NCBI GenBank assembly: GCA_964578605.1
Contig: CAZODO010000005.1
Location: 1 to 64,000, forward strand
Direction of reading: 5' to 3'
Length of the DNA: 64,000 nt
From: JAXMHN01 sp964578605
GTDB lineage: Bacteria; Verrucomicrobiota; Verrucomicrobiia; Limisphaerales; SIBE01
Shown: in pieces, positions 8,106 through 16,667 of the stretch
Layout of the letters: every line of letters starts with the position of its first letter
Numbering within the stretch: the first letter of the stretch is position 1
The notes under the pieces: generated by a model
Seen by the model: only the letters and a program-made list of their open reading frames with translations
What the model was told of the DNA's origin: nothing
The model's database searches: none
Program-made: the position numbers and the translations under genes

Positions 8106-10862
8106 ATGGATAGAATGGCAGCCCTTTACAATTCGTTCACCGCACGCCAGCTCAAGCGCTTGGCGCGCTGGGTCTTCCTGTATCGGTGGCTCTTCTCTTT
8201 TCCCCAGCTCCTCCTGCTCGCGTTCTGCATCTATTACACCCTCGACAACCTCACCTTCGATAGCAGCCGCAATAGCCTCGTCGGATCGGACAAACGGTAT
8301 CACCGGAATTTCCTCCGGTATAAAGAAGAGTTCACCGGCGAAGATGACCTGGTCGTGGTCGTCGAAAGCGAGGACAAGGAGAAAAACCGGCAGTTTGTCG
8401 AGCGGCTGGGACGCAGGCTGCTGGCCGAGCCAAAATATTTCACGGACGTCTTTTACAAGGGCGATCTGACCATGATGGGGTCTAAGGCGCTCCTGTTCCT
8501 GCCCGAAGAGACGCTGGCGGATCTGCACGCCGCGCTCAAAGAGTACCGCCCGTTCCTCGAGAGCTTTGGACAGGCCACCAACCTCAACGCGCTCTTTCGC
8601 CTGGTCAACGCCCGGTTCCGGACCGCCCGGCGCGAGCCAGCCGAGGCCAGCGAATCGCTCATCGAAGCCATCCCCGCGCTGACGCGGATCGTGACCCAGG
8701 CTTCGGCAAGCCTGGAGAGGCCCGGAATTTCGCCGTCGCCCGGGATAACGGCCCTGTTCAACGCGGAGGATGAAGCCGAGGAACAGCAGTACATCACCTT
8801 TGGGAAAGGCCGCATTTACCTGGTGTCTGCCCGGCCGGCGACCCAGGAATCGAACACGATCGTGCGGCGCCTGCGCGAGTTGGTGCGGGAGACGGAAGGG
8901 GAAGTCGCGGGCGTCAATGCCGGGATCACCGGCCAGACAGTGCTGGAAGTGGACGAGATGCGGCAGTCGCAGCAGGACTCGGCGATGGCCAGCGTGATGT
9001 CGCTGGGGTTATGCGCCTTGATCTTCATTTATGGGTACCGCGAGACGGGGCGGCCGCTCAAAGCGACCTTTTGCCTGCTCATTGGCCTGGGTTTCACGAT
9101 GGGCTACACCACCGCTGTGGTGGGGCACTTGAATATCCTGACGATCACGTTCTTCCCGATGCTCATTGGGCTGGCGATTGACTTCGGAGTGCACCTGATC
9201 ACCCGGTACGAGGAGGAATTGCATAACGGCAAGACCAAGCGCAAATCGATGGAGCTGGCGATGGTCAACACAGGGATGGGGATTTTCACCGGCTGTTTCA
9301 CGACCGCGGGGGCGTTCCTGGCGATGGGCCTCACGGATTTCCGAGGCATCCAGGAAATGGGCATCATCACCGGAGGCGGCATGCTCGTTTGCCTCGTCCC
9401 GATGCTGACGTTCCTCCCGGTCTTGCTCTTGGGGGGGCGCCAGAATGTGCTCGATCACAGCCGGCGAGTGCGCGCGTCCAGCCGCCGGGCCCGGATCGAG
9501 CGGCTCTGGTTGAGCCGGCCGAGGCTTGTGCTGGGCATGACCGCTCTTCTTTGCGCCTTAAGCTTCCTCCAGTTCGCCAGGGTCCGGTTCGATTACAACC
9601 TGCTGAATATGCAATCGAAGGGACTTCCAGCCGTGGTCTATGAGCATAAGCTGATCGATGCCGCTTCGAAATCGGTCCTTTTCGGTGCCATCATCGCGAA
9701 TTCCGTCGACGAAGCCTTGCGCCTCGAAGCGGAACTGCTGCGGTTGCCCTCCGTGGCAAGCGTCGATTCCATGGCGCCCTATCTCGCGGGGGACCAGAGC
9801 GCGAAGCTGGCGGCCATTGGCTCTATCAAGAAAGCGGCCCTGGCGATTGACTTCGCCGATCCGGATCCCAACCTCCCCAGTCTGCTCGAATTGAGCCAAA
9901 CCTTGCAGTACACGCAAGGCTATCTCGGTCTGGCCGCCACCGAGACGCAGAAGGAGGGCAAAGCCAGATTGACCCAAGATCTGCGCGCGCTCCGCGAAGC
10001 CATCGGAGAACTCCGGCAACGCATGGCCAACAGCGGGAACCCGGATGTGACCCAGGGTCGGCTGGCCTCGTTTCAAAAGGCGCTCTTCAATGATCTTCGC
10101 CAAACGTTCGCCACGCTCGCCAACCAGGATGACAGCTCCGGATTGCGCGTCGAGGATCTGCCAAACGCTCTCCGGCATCGGTTCATCGGGAGGACGGGCA
10201 AGTACCTCTTGCAAGTGTATCCGAAGGAGGACGTCTGGCAGCGGGAGAACCAGCAAGCGTTCATCGAGGACCTGCGGAAAGTGGACCCAGACGCGACCGG
10301 GACCCCTGTGCAGTTGTACGAATACACGACCTTGCTAAAAGAGAGCTACGAAAAGGCAGCCTGGTATGCGCTGGGCGCGATCGTGATCCTGGTCTTCGTC
10401 CATTTCCGGAGCGTTACGAGCGTCCTCCTGGCCTTGCTGCCGGTGGCCATCGGCGCGACCTGGATGGTGGGGCTGATGGGTCTGGCAGGGGTGGATTTCA
10501 ACCCGGCGAACATCATGACCCTTCCCCTGGTCATCGGGATCGGGGTCACGAACGGCATCCATATCCTGAACCGGTTTGCCGAGGAACAAAACCCTGCCCT
10601 TCTCGCGAAGAGCACCGGGAAGGCCGTTATCGTATCGGGCCTGACGACTATCGCCGGGTTCGGTAGCTTGATCCCGGCAAAACATCAGGGGATCGCAAGC
10701 TTGGGCCTGGTTATGTCCGCGGGCGTCGCGGCTTGCATGGTCGCAGCGCTGACGTTCCTGCCTGCCCTCCTGAATGTGCTGACGGCGCGCGGATGGAGCC
10801 CCGTAAAAAAACCCAGTGGCGACAATGCACGATCGACACTGGGTCGGGAGGAACCGAGGTAA
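8106..10862 (+). CDS. MMPL/RND-family exporter (HpnN-like)
   Basis: This protein has 918 residues and the two-fold RND layout: TM1 (about 26-45), a large periplasmic domain, five grouped TMs (about 298-445), a second TM near 463-483, a second periplasmic domain, and a final set of TMs (about 755-895). The membrane blocks contain the paired motifs LIGLAIDFGVHLITRYEEE (about 353-371) and LVIGIGVTNGIHILNRFAEE (about 811-830), the GxxxD/GxxxN helices of the MMPL family. The best match in my knowledge is the hopanoid-biosynthesis-associated RND transporter group, which moves lipids; lipid export is inferred. The last residues are encoded within a hairpin (ACCCAGTG at 10811-10818 with CACTGGGT at 10837-10844). 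Confidence 0.82.
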   Translation: MDRMAALYNSFTARQLKRLARWVFLYRWLFSFPQLLLLAFCIYYTLDNLTFDSSRNSLVGSDKRYHRNFLRYKEEFTGEDDLVVVVESEDKEKNRQFVERLGRRLLAEPKYFTDVFYKGDLTMMGSKALLFLPEETLADLHAALKEYRPFLESFGQATNLNALFRLVNARFRTARREPAEASESLIEAIPALTRIVTQASASLERPGISPSPGITALFNAEDEAEEQQYITFGKGRIYLVSARPATQESNTIVRRLRELVRETEGEVAGVNAGITGQTVLEVDEMRQSQQDSAMASVMSLGLCALIFIYGYRETGRPLKATFCLLIGLGFTMGYTTAVVGHLNILTITFFPMLIGLAIDFGVHLITRYEEELHNGKTKRKSMELAMVNTGMGIFTGCFTTAGAFLAMGLTDFRGIQEMGIITGGGMLVCLVPMLTFLPVLLLGGRQNVLDHSRRVRASSRRARIERLWLSRPRLVLGMTALLCALSFLQFARVRFDYNLLNMQSKGLPAVVYEHKLIDAASKSVLFGAIIANSVDEALRLEAELLRLPSVASVDSMAPYLAGDQSAKLAAIGSIKKAALAIDFADPDPNLPSLLELSQTLQYTQGYLGLAATETQKEGKARLTQDLRALREAIGELRQRMANSGNPDVTQGRLASFQKALFNDLRQTFATLANQDDSSGLRVEDLPNALRHRFIGRTGKYLLQVYPKEDVWQRENQQAFIEDLRKVDPDATGTPVQLYEYTTLLKESYEKAAWYALGAIVILVFVHFRSVTSVLLALLPVAIGATWMVGLMGLAGVDFNPANIMTLPLVIGIGVTNGIHILNRFAEEQNPALLAKSTGKAVIVSGLTTIAGFGSLIPAKHQGIASLGLVMSAGVAACMVAALTFLPALLNVLTARGWSPVKKPSGDNARSTLGREEPR

Positions 10863-10930
10863 AAACCTCAACTGCTTCAGAAGCATAGTAATCGCGAGAG
10901 AGGGAGTCAAACGGAAAATGCAGGATGGCA

Positions 10931-11006
10931 GGGTCAAAAAGGGGCCAAAAGAGGCGGAAAAGGGATCAAAGACAAGGAAAATAGGCATCGATAACGTTAT
11001 CGTATT
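10931..11006. repeat. 11-bp phased A-tract array, locus 2
   Basis: A purine-rich stretch in which A-tracts begin at 10936, 10947, 10958, 10968 and 10978, spacings of 11, 11, 10 and 10 bp. Units such as GGGTCAAAAAG, GGGCCAAAAGA and GGCGGAAAAGG are recognisable. The array runs into the palindrome at 10989. A-tracts phased with the helical repeat are known to bend DNA. It lies 130-205 bp upstream of the WP-repeat gene that heads the Mla operon. Confidence 0.6.
10989..11002. promoter_or_regulatory. perfect palindrome resembling a LacI-family operator
   Basis: CGATAACGTTATCG is a perfect 14-bp palindrome with a central CG and the AACGTT core common in LacI/GalR-family operators. It lies about 135 bp upstream of the WP-repeat gene start. 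No LacI-type regulator is present in the window, so the regulator would have to be encoded elsewhere. Confidence 0.35.
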
Positions 11007-11135
11007 CTCGCGCCCTTGTGTGCGCTCGTTTTTTGCTGCCCTCGCTCCCCACTCACGCTATTAGTCTTCTCATGCAACGACCTCGTTACCTGTCGACCCC
11101 ACCCGAATCCTTGTCCTGACCGCTCCTGTCCCCCG

Positions 11136-12563
11136 ATGCGCGCTTTTCTTCCTGGCATTCTGATCCTCGCGGGAGCTTTGGCCTGCCCAGCCCAGATTCC
11201 CAGCTTGGACGATGCCGGATGGGTGTCGGACCGGTTCCCTTTGACCCTCAGCGAGGGGCAGCGCATCGAAATGCTCGGACCGCTCTTCGGCTGGCAACGC
11301 CAGGAATCGGAGACCCTCTGGACGTTCCCTCCCTTGGGTTCGGTGCGGCAGGACACGGCGACGGACTTCTTCGAACTGGACCTTCTCTACCCGCTGGTGA
11401 CCTTGGACAGGTTCGGCCTGGATTACCGGCTCCAGTTGCTGCAACTCTTTAGCTTCTCGGGCGGGCAGACCATGGAAGAGGAAGGGAGGCGGCGCCTGAC
11501 CCTGTTCCCCGTGTATTTCCACCAGCGCAGTGACGATCCGGCCCAGGACTATACCGCGGTGGTGCCATTCTACGGTCATCTGAAGAACCGCTTCTTTCGA
11601 GATGAAATCTCGTTCCTGATGATGCCGCTCTGGCTTCAGACGCGGAAGCGCGACGTGGTCACCGACAACTACTTGTTCCCGCTTCTCCATCGGCGCCGCG
11701 GGGAGGGCCTTGAGGGCTGGCAATTCTGGCCGCTGATCGGTCACGAAAGGAAGGAGGTCACCTGGCGCAAGGATTCCCAGGGGGAAACGGAGCTGGTGGG
11801 CGGCCATGTCAAGTGGTTCGCGCTTTGGCCGGTCTTCTTCCGTAACGATCTCGGTCTGGGGACCACGAACGAGCAGACGCAACGGCTTTTCCTTCCGCTC
11901 TACAGCGCCCAGCGTTCACCGGCTCGGGATACCACCAGTTATCTCTGGCCCATCGGCGTGACCCGCACCGTCGATCGCGAGAAGAAATACCGTGAATGGG
12001 GCGCCCCTTGGCCTCTGGTGTCGGTCGCGCGCGGCGAAGGCAAGACGCTCACCCGCGTTTGGCCCCTCTTCAGCCAGGGCAAGACCCCCTCGGTCGAAAG
12101 CGACTTTTATCTGTGGCCCATCTACAAGCGCCACCGGACCCGGGCGGAGCTGGTGGATCGCCAGCGCACACGCGTCCTGCTCTTCCTTTATTCCGACGCT
12201 ATCGAACAGAACAGGAGCGCCGGGACCCGGCGCGAGCGGACGGATCTCTGGCCGTTGTTCACCGCCCGGCGCGAGCACAACGGCAACACGCGCCTGCAAC
12301 TCCTTGCTCCTCTTGAACCTCTGGTTCCCGGCAACACGGGGATCGAGCGCAATTACGCGCCGCTCTGGTCGGTCTGGCGCTCCGAAGCCAACGCCACGAC
12401 CGGTGCCACGAGCCAGTCTTTTCTCTGGAACCTGTTCCGTTGCGAGACCACGCCGAAGACCAGAAAGTGCTCGCTCTTGTTCGGCCTTTTCCACTATCAA
12501 TCCGGACCGGAAGGAAAACGGTGGCGGTTGTTTTACGTCCCGATCGGGAAACGGGCGGAGTGA
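11136..12563 (+). CDS. exported repetitive 'WP' beta-repeat protein heading the mla operon
   Basis: The sequence spans 475 residues from the ATG at 11136, chosen because it gives a clean signal peptide (FLPGILILAGALACPAQ); an open frame extends further upstream but looks non-coding. The mature part repeats short strand-turn units built on W/F-P-L/I-(F/W/Y): LFPVYFHQR, FALWPVFFRN, RLFLPLYSA, YLWPIGV, APWPLVSV, RVWPLFSQG, FYLWPIYKR, DLWPLFTAR and more, alternating with Arg/Glu-rich linkers. I recognise no characterised family; this looks like an all-beta periplasmic or outer-membrane protein. It stands 34 bp before mlaE in the same orientation, so a role as envelope partner of the lipid transporter is an inference from position. 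Confidence 0.65.
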   Translation: MRAFLPGILILAGALACPAQIPSLDDAGWVSDRFPLTLSEGQRIEMLGPLFGWQRQESETLWTFPPLGSVRQDTATDFFELDLLYPLVTLDRFGLDYRLQLLQLFSFSGGQTMEEEGRRRLTLFPVYFHQRSDDPAQDYTAVVPFYGHLKNRFFRDEISFLMMPLWLQTRKRDVVTDNYLFPLLHRRRGEGLEGWQFWPLIGHERKEVTWRKDSQGETELVGGHVKWFALWPVFFRNDLGLGTTNEQTQRLFLPLYSAQRSPARDTTSYLWPIGVTRTVDREKKYREWGAPWPLVSVARGEGKTLTRVWPLFSQGKTPSVESDFYLWPIYKRHRTRAELVDRQRTRVLLFLYSDAIEQNRSAGTRRERTDLWPLFTARREHNGNTRLQLLAPLEPLVPGNTGIERNYAPLWSVWRSEANATTGATSQSFLWNLFRCETTPKTRKCSLLFGLFHYQSGPEGKRWRLFYVPIGKRAE

Positions 12564-12597
12564 ACCCCGAGACCGGGTCCGGCTCCGGGGCAGAGTT

Positions 12598-13341
12598 ATG
12601 TTCCAGAACATCGGCGAGATGATGGTATTGTTTTGGCGCACCATGGCGGCCATGCCGCGTGCCTGGCGCCAAAAGCGCAAAGTCTTGGAGCAGCTCTTCG
12701 AGATCGGGAACGCCAGCCTGCTCATGGCGTGCATCTTGTCCCTGTTCATTGGCGGGGTGATCGCGCTGCAGACCGGCCCCGTCCTGGCGGAACGAGGGCT
12801 CTCGACGTCGATTGGCGGCCTCGTCGGGCTTTCCATGTGCAAAGAACTGGCGCCGGTCATGATGGCTGTGTTGATTGCGGGCCGGATCGGTTCCGCCATG
12901 TCCGCCGAAATCGGTTCCATGCGCGTTTACCAGGAAATCGATGCGCTCCGGACGATGAATATCAACCCGATCGATTACTTGGTGCTGCCCCGCTTGCTCG
13001 CCATCAGCTGTGCCCTGCCTTTGCTGGTCATACTCTCCGTGCTGGTCGGATGGTTCGGGGGGGCGGTGGTCTCGCGGGTAAACCAGGAGGTCGGGATTTC
13101 CTTTCAAACCTTCTTTGGCAATCTCCGGCAGGTGGTTGAGCTTAAGGATGTCTTCAACGGGCTCATTAAGAGCTTTGTGTTCGCGATGATCATCGGCGTG
13201 GTTTCCTGCCATCAGGGTTTGCAGACCATCGGCGGCCCGCGCGGGATCGGGCGGTCCGTCACCAAAGCCGTGGTCAATTCGATCGTCCTCATCCTGATCC
13301 TTGATTATTTCCTGACCCGGTTTCTGCTTTACTTTGACTGA
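12598..13341 (+). CDS. mlaE: MlaE-family ABC transporter permease
   Basis: A 247-residue integral membrane protein with the MlaE signature: SLFIGGVIALQTGPVLAERG (about 45-64), GLSMCKELAPVMMAVLIAGRIGSAMSAEIGSMRVYQEIDAL (the highly conserved coupling region) and MNINPIDYLVLPR. MlaE is the inner-membrane permease of the Mla/Tgt retrograde or anterograde phospholipid transporter. ATG at 12598 was chosen because it sits right before the first amphipathic helix; the frame is open further upstream across the previous gene but without family similarity. The stop codon overlaps the start of mlaF (TGATG), showing translational coupling. Confidence 0.9.
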   Translation: MFQNIGEMMVLFWRTMAAMPRAWRQKRKVLEQLFEIGNASLLMACILSLFIGGVIALQTGPVLAERGLSTSIGGLVGLSMCKELAPVMMAVLIAGRIGSAMSAEIGSMRVYQEIDALRTMNINPIDYLVLPRLLAISCALPLLVILSVLVGWFGGAVVSRVNQEVGISFQTFFGNLRQVVELKDVFNGLIKSFVFAMIIGVVSCHQGLQTIGGPRGIGRSVTKAVVNSIVLILILDYFLTRFLLYFD

Positions 13342-14105
13342 TGATAAGGCCGGAGCCAACACCACGCGGCGTCAGCGTCCAGGTCCGCGGACTGCGGAAG
13401 AGCTTTGGGGCCCAACCCGTGCTGCAGGGCATCGACTTCGATGTCGGGCCAGGCGAGATCTTCGTGCTCATGGGCCCCAGCGGGAGCGGAAAGACCATGC
13501 TGCTCAAACATGTCATCGGCCTGGAAGGACCCGATGCGGGAGAGATCCGGATTGACGGCCATCGGACTGCATCTGGTTCGGTGCTCGACCGGTTCCGGAT
13601 GGCGATGGTTTTCCAATCGGGCGCGCTGCTCAATTCGTTGACCGTGGCGGAGAATGTGGGCCTTTACCTTGCCGAACACCGCCTCAAGTCCGAGGCTGAG
13701 ATCGCCCGGGTGGTGTCGGAAAAGCTCGAGCTGGTCGGGCTTAAAGGAGTCGAATCGCGCTATCCCAACGAGCTTTCCGGCGGGATGCAAAAGCGGGTGG
13801 CGATCGCCCGCGCGCTGGTGATCGAACCGCAACTGATCCTGTATGATGAACCGACCAGCGAACTCGATCCGCTCATGGCCGTCACCATCTCCGAGCAGAT
13901 CCTGGAGTTGCGCCGGCGGATCGGCGTGACGTCGGTCGTCGTGACCCATGACCGTGACTTGGCTTTTGGCATTGCCGACCGGATCGCCGTGATTGACGCG
14001 GGGAAGATCCTCGCGATCGGCGCGCCGGCGGCCATCCGCGAGAATACCGATCCTTTAATCCGAAAGTTCCTCACGGTCGAATTCAAACCGAATCATTACG
14101 CATGA
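13341..14105 (+). CDS. mlaF: MlaF-family ABC transporter ATPase
   Basis: This 254-residue ATP-binding cassette has Walker A GPSGSGKT at about 45-52, the signature LSGGMQKR at about 147-154, Walker B LILYDEP at about 165-171 with the following TSELDP D-loop and the switch histidine in VVTHDRD. The Q-loop region reads MVFQSGALLNSLTV, and SGALLNSLT is characteristic of the MlaF subgroup. The protein energises the MlaE permease. It overlaps mlaE by one base and mlaD by four (ATGA at 14102-14105), so the three are a coupled unit. No mlaB-type STAS partner is seen. Confidence 0.93.
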   Translation: MIRPEPTPRGVSVQVRGLRKSFGAQPVLQGIDFDVGPGEIFVLMGPSGSGKTMLLKHVIGLEGPDAGEIRIDGHRTASGSVLDRFRMAMVFQSGALLNSLTVAENVGLYLAEHRLKSEAEIARVVSEKLELVGLKGVESRYPNELSGGMQKRVAIARALVIEPQLILYDEPTSELDPLMAVTISEQILELRRRIGVTSVVVTHDRDLAFGIADRIAVIDAGKILAIGAPAAIRENTDPLIRKFLTVEFKPNHYA

Positions 14106-15073
14106 GAAATACGCTTGAAACCCGCCTGGGCCTGTTCTTTGCCCTGGCGTTTGTCGCGGCGGCCGTCGTCTTTGAAATGGTCGGTGGCTCAAGTCTGTTC
14201 AACCGGGGCTCCTCGCTCCGCGCCCGCTTTGACAATGTCCAGGAACTGAAAGTGGGCGACCCGGTGAAGATGGCCGGCGTCGAGATCGGCCGGGTCGAGG
14301 AGATCGGCTTTGCCGATAACAAGGTCGAGGTCAAGTTCACCGTGCAACCGCGGGCCCGCGTCAAGACCGATAGCAAAGCGAGCATCCGGTTTGTGGGGCT
14401 CATGGGGCAGAACTATGTCTCGATTGACCTTGGCTCTGCGGACGCGCCGTTGGCCATGGAAGGCACCCCGCTGGAAACGGTGGAACACCCCGATCTGAGC
14501 ACCATGCTCGCGAAGCTCGATAACGTGGCGAGCGGCGTGGAGAGCCTGACCCGGAGCTTCAGCGGCGATACCATCAACAATCTCCTGGGCCCGTTCACCG
14601 ATTTTCTTAAGGAGAACAATCCCCGGCTGACCGCTATCCTCACCAACGTCCAGACGATCTCGTCCCAGATCGCCCAGGGCAATGGCACCGTCGGCAAGCT
14701 GATCAATGATGACGAGCTTTACAGCCTGGCCGTCGGCGCCGTCACCAACCTGTACCGAACGGCCGACGAACTTCGCCTGACCATTGCCAGCGCCCGCTCC
14801 ATCGTTGACCAGGTCAACCAGGGGCAAGGCACCCTCGGCCGATTGGCCAAAGACGATTCACTCTTCCGCGAAACCACCAATGCGATGACGAACCTGCGCG
14901 AGATCTTTCAGAAGATCAACCAGGGCCAAGGCTCCGTTGGCAAACTTGTCAATGACGAGACCCTTTATAAAAACGCGCGCATGACCTTGCAGAAAGTGGA
15001 CAAAGCCACCGAGGGCCTCGAAGATCAAGGTCCCCTCAGCGTCCTCGGCATCGCAGTCGGCAGCCTGTTCTGA
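14102..15073 (+). CDS. mlaD: MlaD/MCE-family substrate-binding protein
   Basis: The 323-residue protein starts with one N-terminal membrane anchor (LGLFFALAFVAAAVVFEMV), followed by an MCE domain (LRARFDNVQELKVGDPVKMAGVEIGRVEEIGF, then KASIRFVGLMGQNYVSIDLG). The C-terminal half is helical and carries three copies of a G-x-G-(T/S)-(V/L)-G-(K/R)-L turn (NGTVGKLI, QGTLGRLA, QGSVGKLV), typical of long MlaD proteins whose helices form a tube or needle from the hexameric MCE ring. It binds and passes phospholipids between membranes. Last gene of the coupled mlaEFD unit; a hairpin with T-run follows. Confidence 0.92.
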   Translation: MRNTLETRLGLFFALAFVAAAVVFEMVGGSSLFNRGSSLRARFDNVQELKVGDPVKMAGVEIGRVEEIGFADNKVEVKFTVQPRARVKTDSKASIRFVGLMGQNYVSIDLGSADAPLAMEGTPLETVEHPDLSTMLAKLDNVASGVESLTRSFSGDTINNLLGPFTDFLKENNPRLTAILTNVQTISSQIAQGNGTVGKLINDDELYSLAVGAVTNLYRTADELRLTIASARSIVDQVNQGQGTLGRLAKDDSLFRETTNAMTNLREIFQKINQGQGSVGKLVNDETLYKNARMTLQKVDKATEGLEDQGPLSVLGIAVGSLF

Positions 15074-15093
15074 GCGAAGACGAAACGAGAGAT

Positions 15094-15120
15094 AACGCGG
15101 CACAATTCCGGCGCGTTTTT
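15094..15120 (+). terminator. intrinsic terminator after mlaD
   Basis: Stem AACGCG (15094-15099) and CGCGTT (15112-15117), with the strand continuing in T to 15120, starting 21 bp after the mlaD stop. Position, stem and T5 tail fit a rho-independent terminator. Confidence 0.55.
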
Positions 15121-15191
15121 GTAATTGCCCGCTCTCCGTGTTTCATGCTCGATTTACGGTCAGATAGCAAACTGAACAACCCGACACGATC

Positions 15192-15551
15192 ATGAACGAC
15201 GAGGAACTTGCTCGCCCCCAGGACCGGACCTGGATCATCCTGAGCCATCTTACCGCGATCACGCTGTTCATTGGCATCCCGTTCGGGAATATCATTGGCC
15301 CCCTCGTCATCTGGCTTCTGAAGAAACAGGAAATGCCCGCGGTCGATGCGCACGGGAAAGAATCCCTCAACTTCCAGATCTCGATGACGCTTTACACCTT
15401 CCTGGCCGGGCTCTCCTGTTTTGTGTTTATCGGGTTCGTCCTGCTCCCTGTTGTGCTCGTGGCCAACCTGGTCTTGATCATTATTGCCTCGATCAAAGCC
15501 AGCAACGGCGAGTTCTACCGGTACCCGCTCACCATCCGCCTGATCACCTGA
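15192..15551 (+). CDS. DUF4870 membrane protein
   Basis: 119 residues with the DUF4870 pattern: LSHLTAITLFIGIPFGNIIGPLVIWLLKKQE (first hairpin of helices), then DAHGKESLNFQISMTLY, and a second helical pair FLAGLSCFVFIGFVLLPVVLVANLVLIIIASIKA followed by a G-(E)-FYRYPLTIRLI end. The 'H-x-K-E-(S/A)-LNFQ' motif is diagnostic. These are small inner-membrane proteins of unknown function found in many bacteria, often as Tic20-like relatives. It stands alone after the mla terminator. Confidence 0.85.
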   Translation: MNDEELARPQDRTWIILSHLTAITLFIGIPFGNIIGPLVIWLLKKQEMPAVDAHGKESLNFQISMTLYTFLAGLSCFVFIGFVLLPVVLVANLVLIIIASIKASNGEFYRYPLTIRLIT

Positions 15552-15979
15552 CCCGCCGCAAGCCGTAGCGAACAAACGGTCGGATGGCAGGTTAACCACT
15601 GCACTCCAAATAGTTGCGATGACGGTGACAACGTGTCACCGAAGTGTGCGACATTCCACGGGCGCCCTGCACGGCCAACCGCCAGGGTCGTGACTCGTTC
15701 TGCCTCTCTCCTTGCTTGGCCGGAGCCGCGAGGCAACGTCGGTGAGCTGCGCCGGTTTTCCACCGAAAGTTGTGCACAGCCGCCTGTCTGAAATTTGCAG
15801 GTTCCTATGCGCAACGATTTGGGCTGGCAAGGGGGTTGTGGTTGACTCCGTCAGCGATGCCTTGGCAAAGCGGTCCGTGCTCCCAGGCGCTTCCGGGAAG
15901 CTGGCACTTTGTTCTTCCGCGTCGGTGGGGGGCCTGACATCGTTCGCCTGTGGGCATCAGCCTGAAAGCGTATGCGCAA
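15552..15979. other. intergenic region with a dispersed hairpin element
   Basis: No convincing gene. The only structured part is the element at 15623-15655 that recurs upstream of mgtE. From about 15700 the sequence is featureless up to the ruvC frame. Confidence 0.5.
15623..15655 (-). repeat. dispersed hairpin element, copy A
   Basis: Read on the minus strand, AATGTCGCACA is followed after three bases by a perfect 7-bp hairpin CGGTGAC / GTCACCG with a five-base loop. Copy B upstream of mgtE has the same 11-mer followed after two bases by a related hairpin. Similarity seems to continue weakly past the hairpin (a second TTTGG-containing stretch). Confidence 0.55.
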
Positions 15980-16558
15980 ATGAAAGAGCGGGTGAGCGGA
16001 CGCAAGCGGAGTCCAACGGAAGCGTCCGCGGAAACCGCGCCTCAATGCTGCCATGCGGGAGCTGTTATCCTAGGGATTGACCCTTCTTTGCGCGGCACCG
16101 GCTATGGGGTGATCCGCGGTCCGAGATCACGTCCGGAGGCTTTGGCGTTCGGCACGATCAAAGCGCCCGGGACTTGGGAACGGTCGCGGTGCCTGGTCAA
16201 GATCGCGCAGGCGCTGCGGGACGTGCTTATCGAATTCCAACCCACGGTTTGTGTTGTGGAGGGCCTTTTTTACGCTCAGAACCTGAAAACGGCCTTGATT
16301 ATGGGAGAAGCGCGCGGCGCCAGCCTTGCCACAGTGGCGGAAGCCGGCTTGGAGATCTACGAGATCGCGCCCCGCAAGGTCAAACAAGCCGTCGTCGGAT
16401 ATGGCGCTGCCCAGAAGCTCGCGGTGGCGAAGATGGTTCAGCGGATGCTTCGACTGAGTGCGCCTCCCGCCGCCGACGCCGCCGATGCGCTCGCGCTGGC
16501 ATTGGCGTTTATGCAAGAAGCGAACCGCTTCAGCCTGGGCGCGCGGCGCAGGATTTAG
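15980..16558 (+). CDS. ruvC: RuvC Holliday-junction endonuclease
   Basis: RuvC cuts four-way junctions at the end of homologous recombination. The conserved core begins VILGIDPSLRGTGYGVI, giving the first catalytic Asp, then VVEGLFYAQNLKTALIMGEARG with the catalytic Glu, APRKVKQAVVGYGAAQK, and PAADAADALALALA with the last two acidic residues. The core starts about 29 residues inside the ORF: no ATG, GTG or TTG is available directly before it, so the start must be the ATG at 15980 (192 residues) or the GTG at 15950. The N-terminal extension is Arg/Lys-rich and unlike standard RuvC. It precedes ruvA by 109 bp; ruvB is not here. Confidence 0.88.
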   Translation: MKERVSGRKRSPTEASAETAPQCCHAGAVILGIDPSLRGTGYGVIRGPRSRPEALAFGTIKAPGTWERSRCLVKIAQALRDVLIEFQPTVCVVEGLFYAQNLKTALIMGEARGASLATVAEAGLEIYEIAPRKVKQAVVGYGAAQKLAVAKMVQRMLRLSAPPAADAADALALALAFMQEANRFSLGARRRI

Positions 16559-16667
16559 ACGGCAGGGCCGGCCCGCTGGGCCGGGGAGCCCCAAATGCAT
16601 TGCATCCCGGGCGGGCCTGTTCAAAGATGGAGCCGCTGTCTCTCAGGATGCAGCGCGAACGAGAGCA

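Noticed and set aside
7272..8528. 418-codon antisense frame over yebC
   Set aside because: yebC on the other strand is unmistakable; the antisense frame crosses the intergenic gap and has no conserved motifs.
10811..10844. Hairpin at the end of the RND gene as a terminator for it
   Set aside because: The A6 run is on the upstream side, so the T-run would serve only a leftward transcript, and no leftward gene exists there; it is also inside the coding frame.
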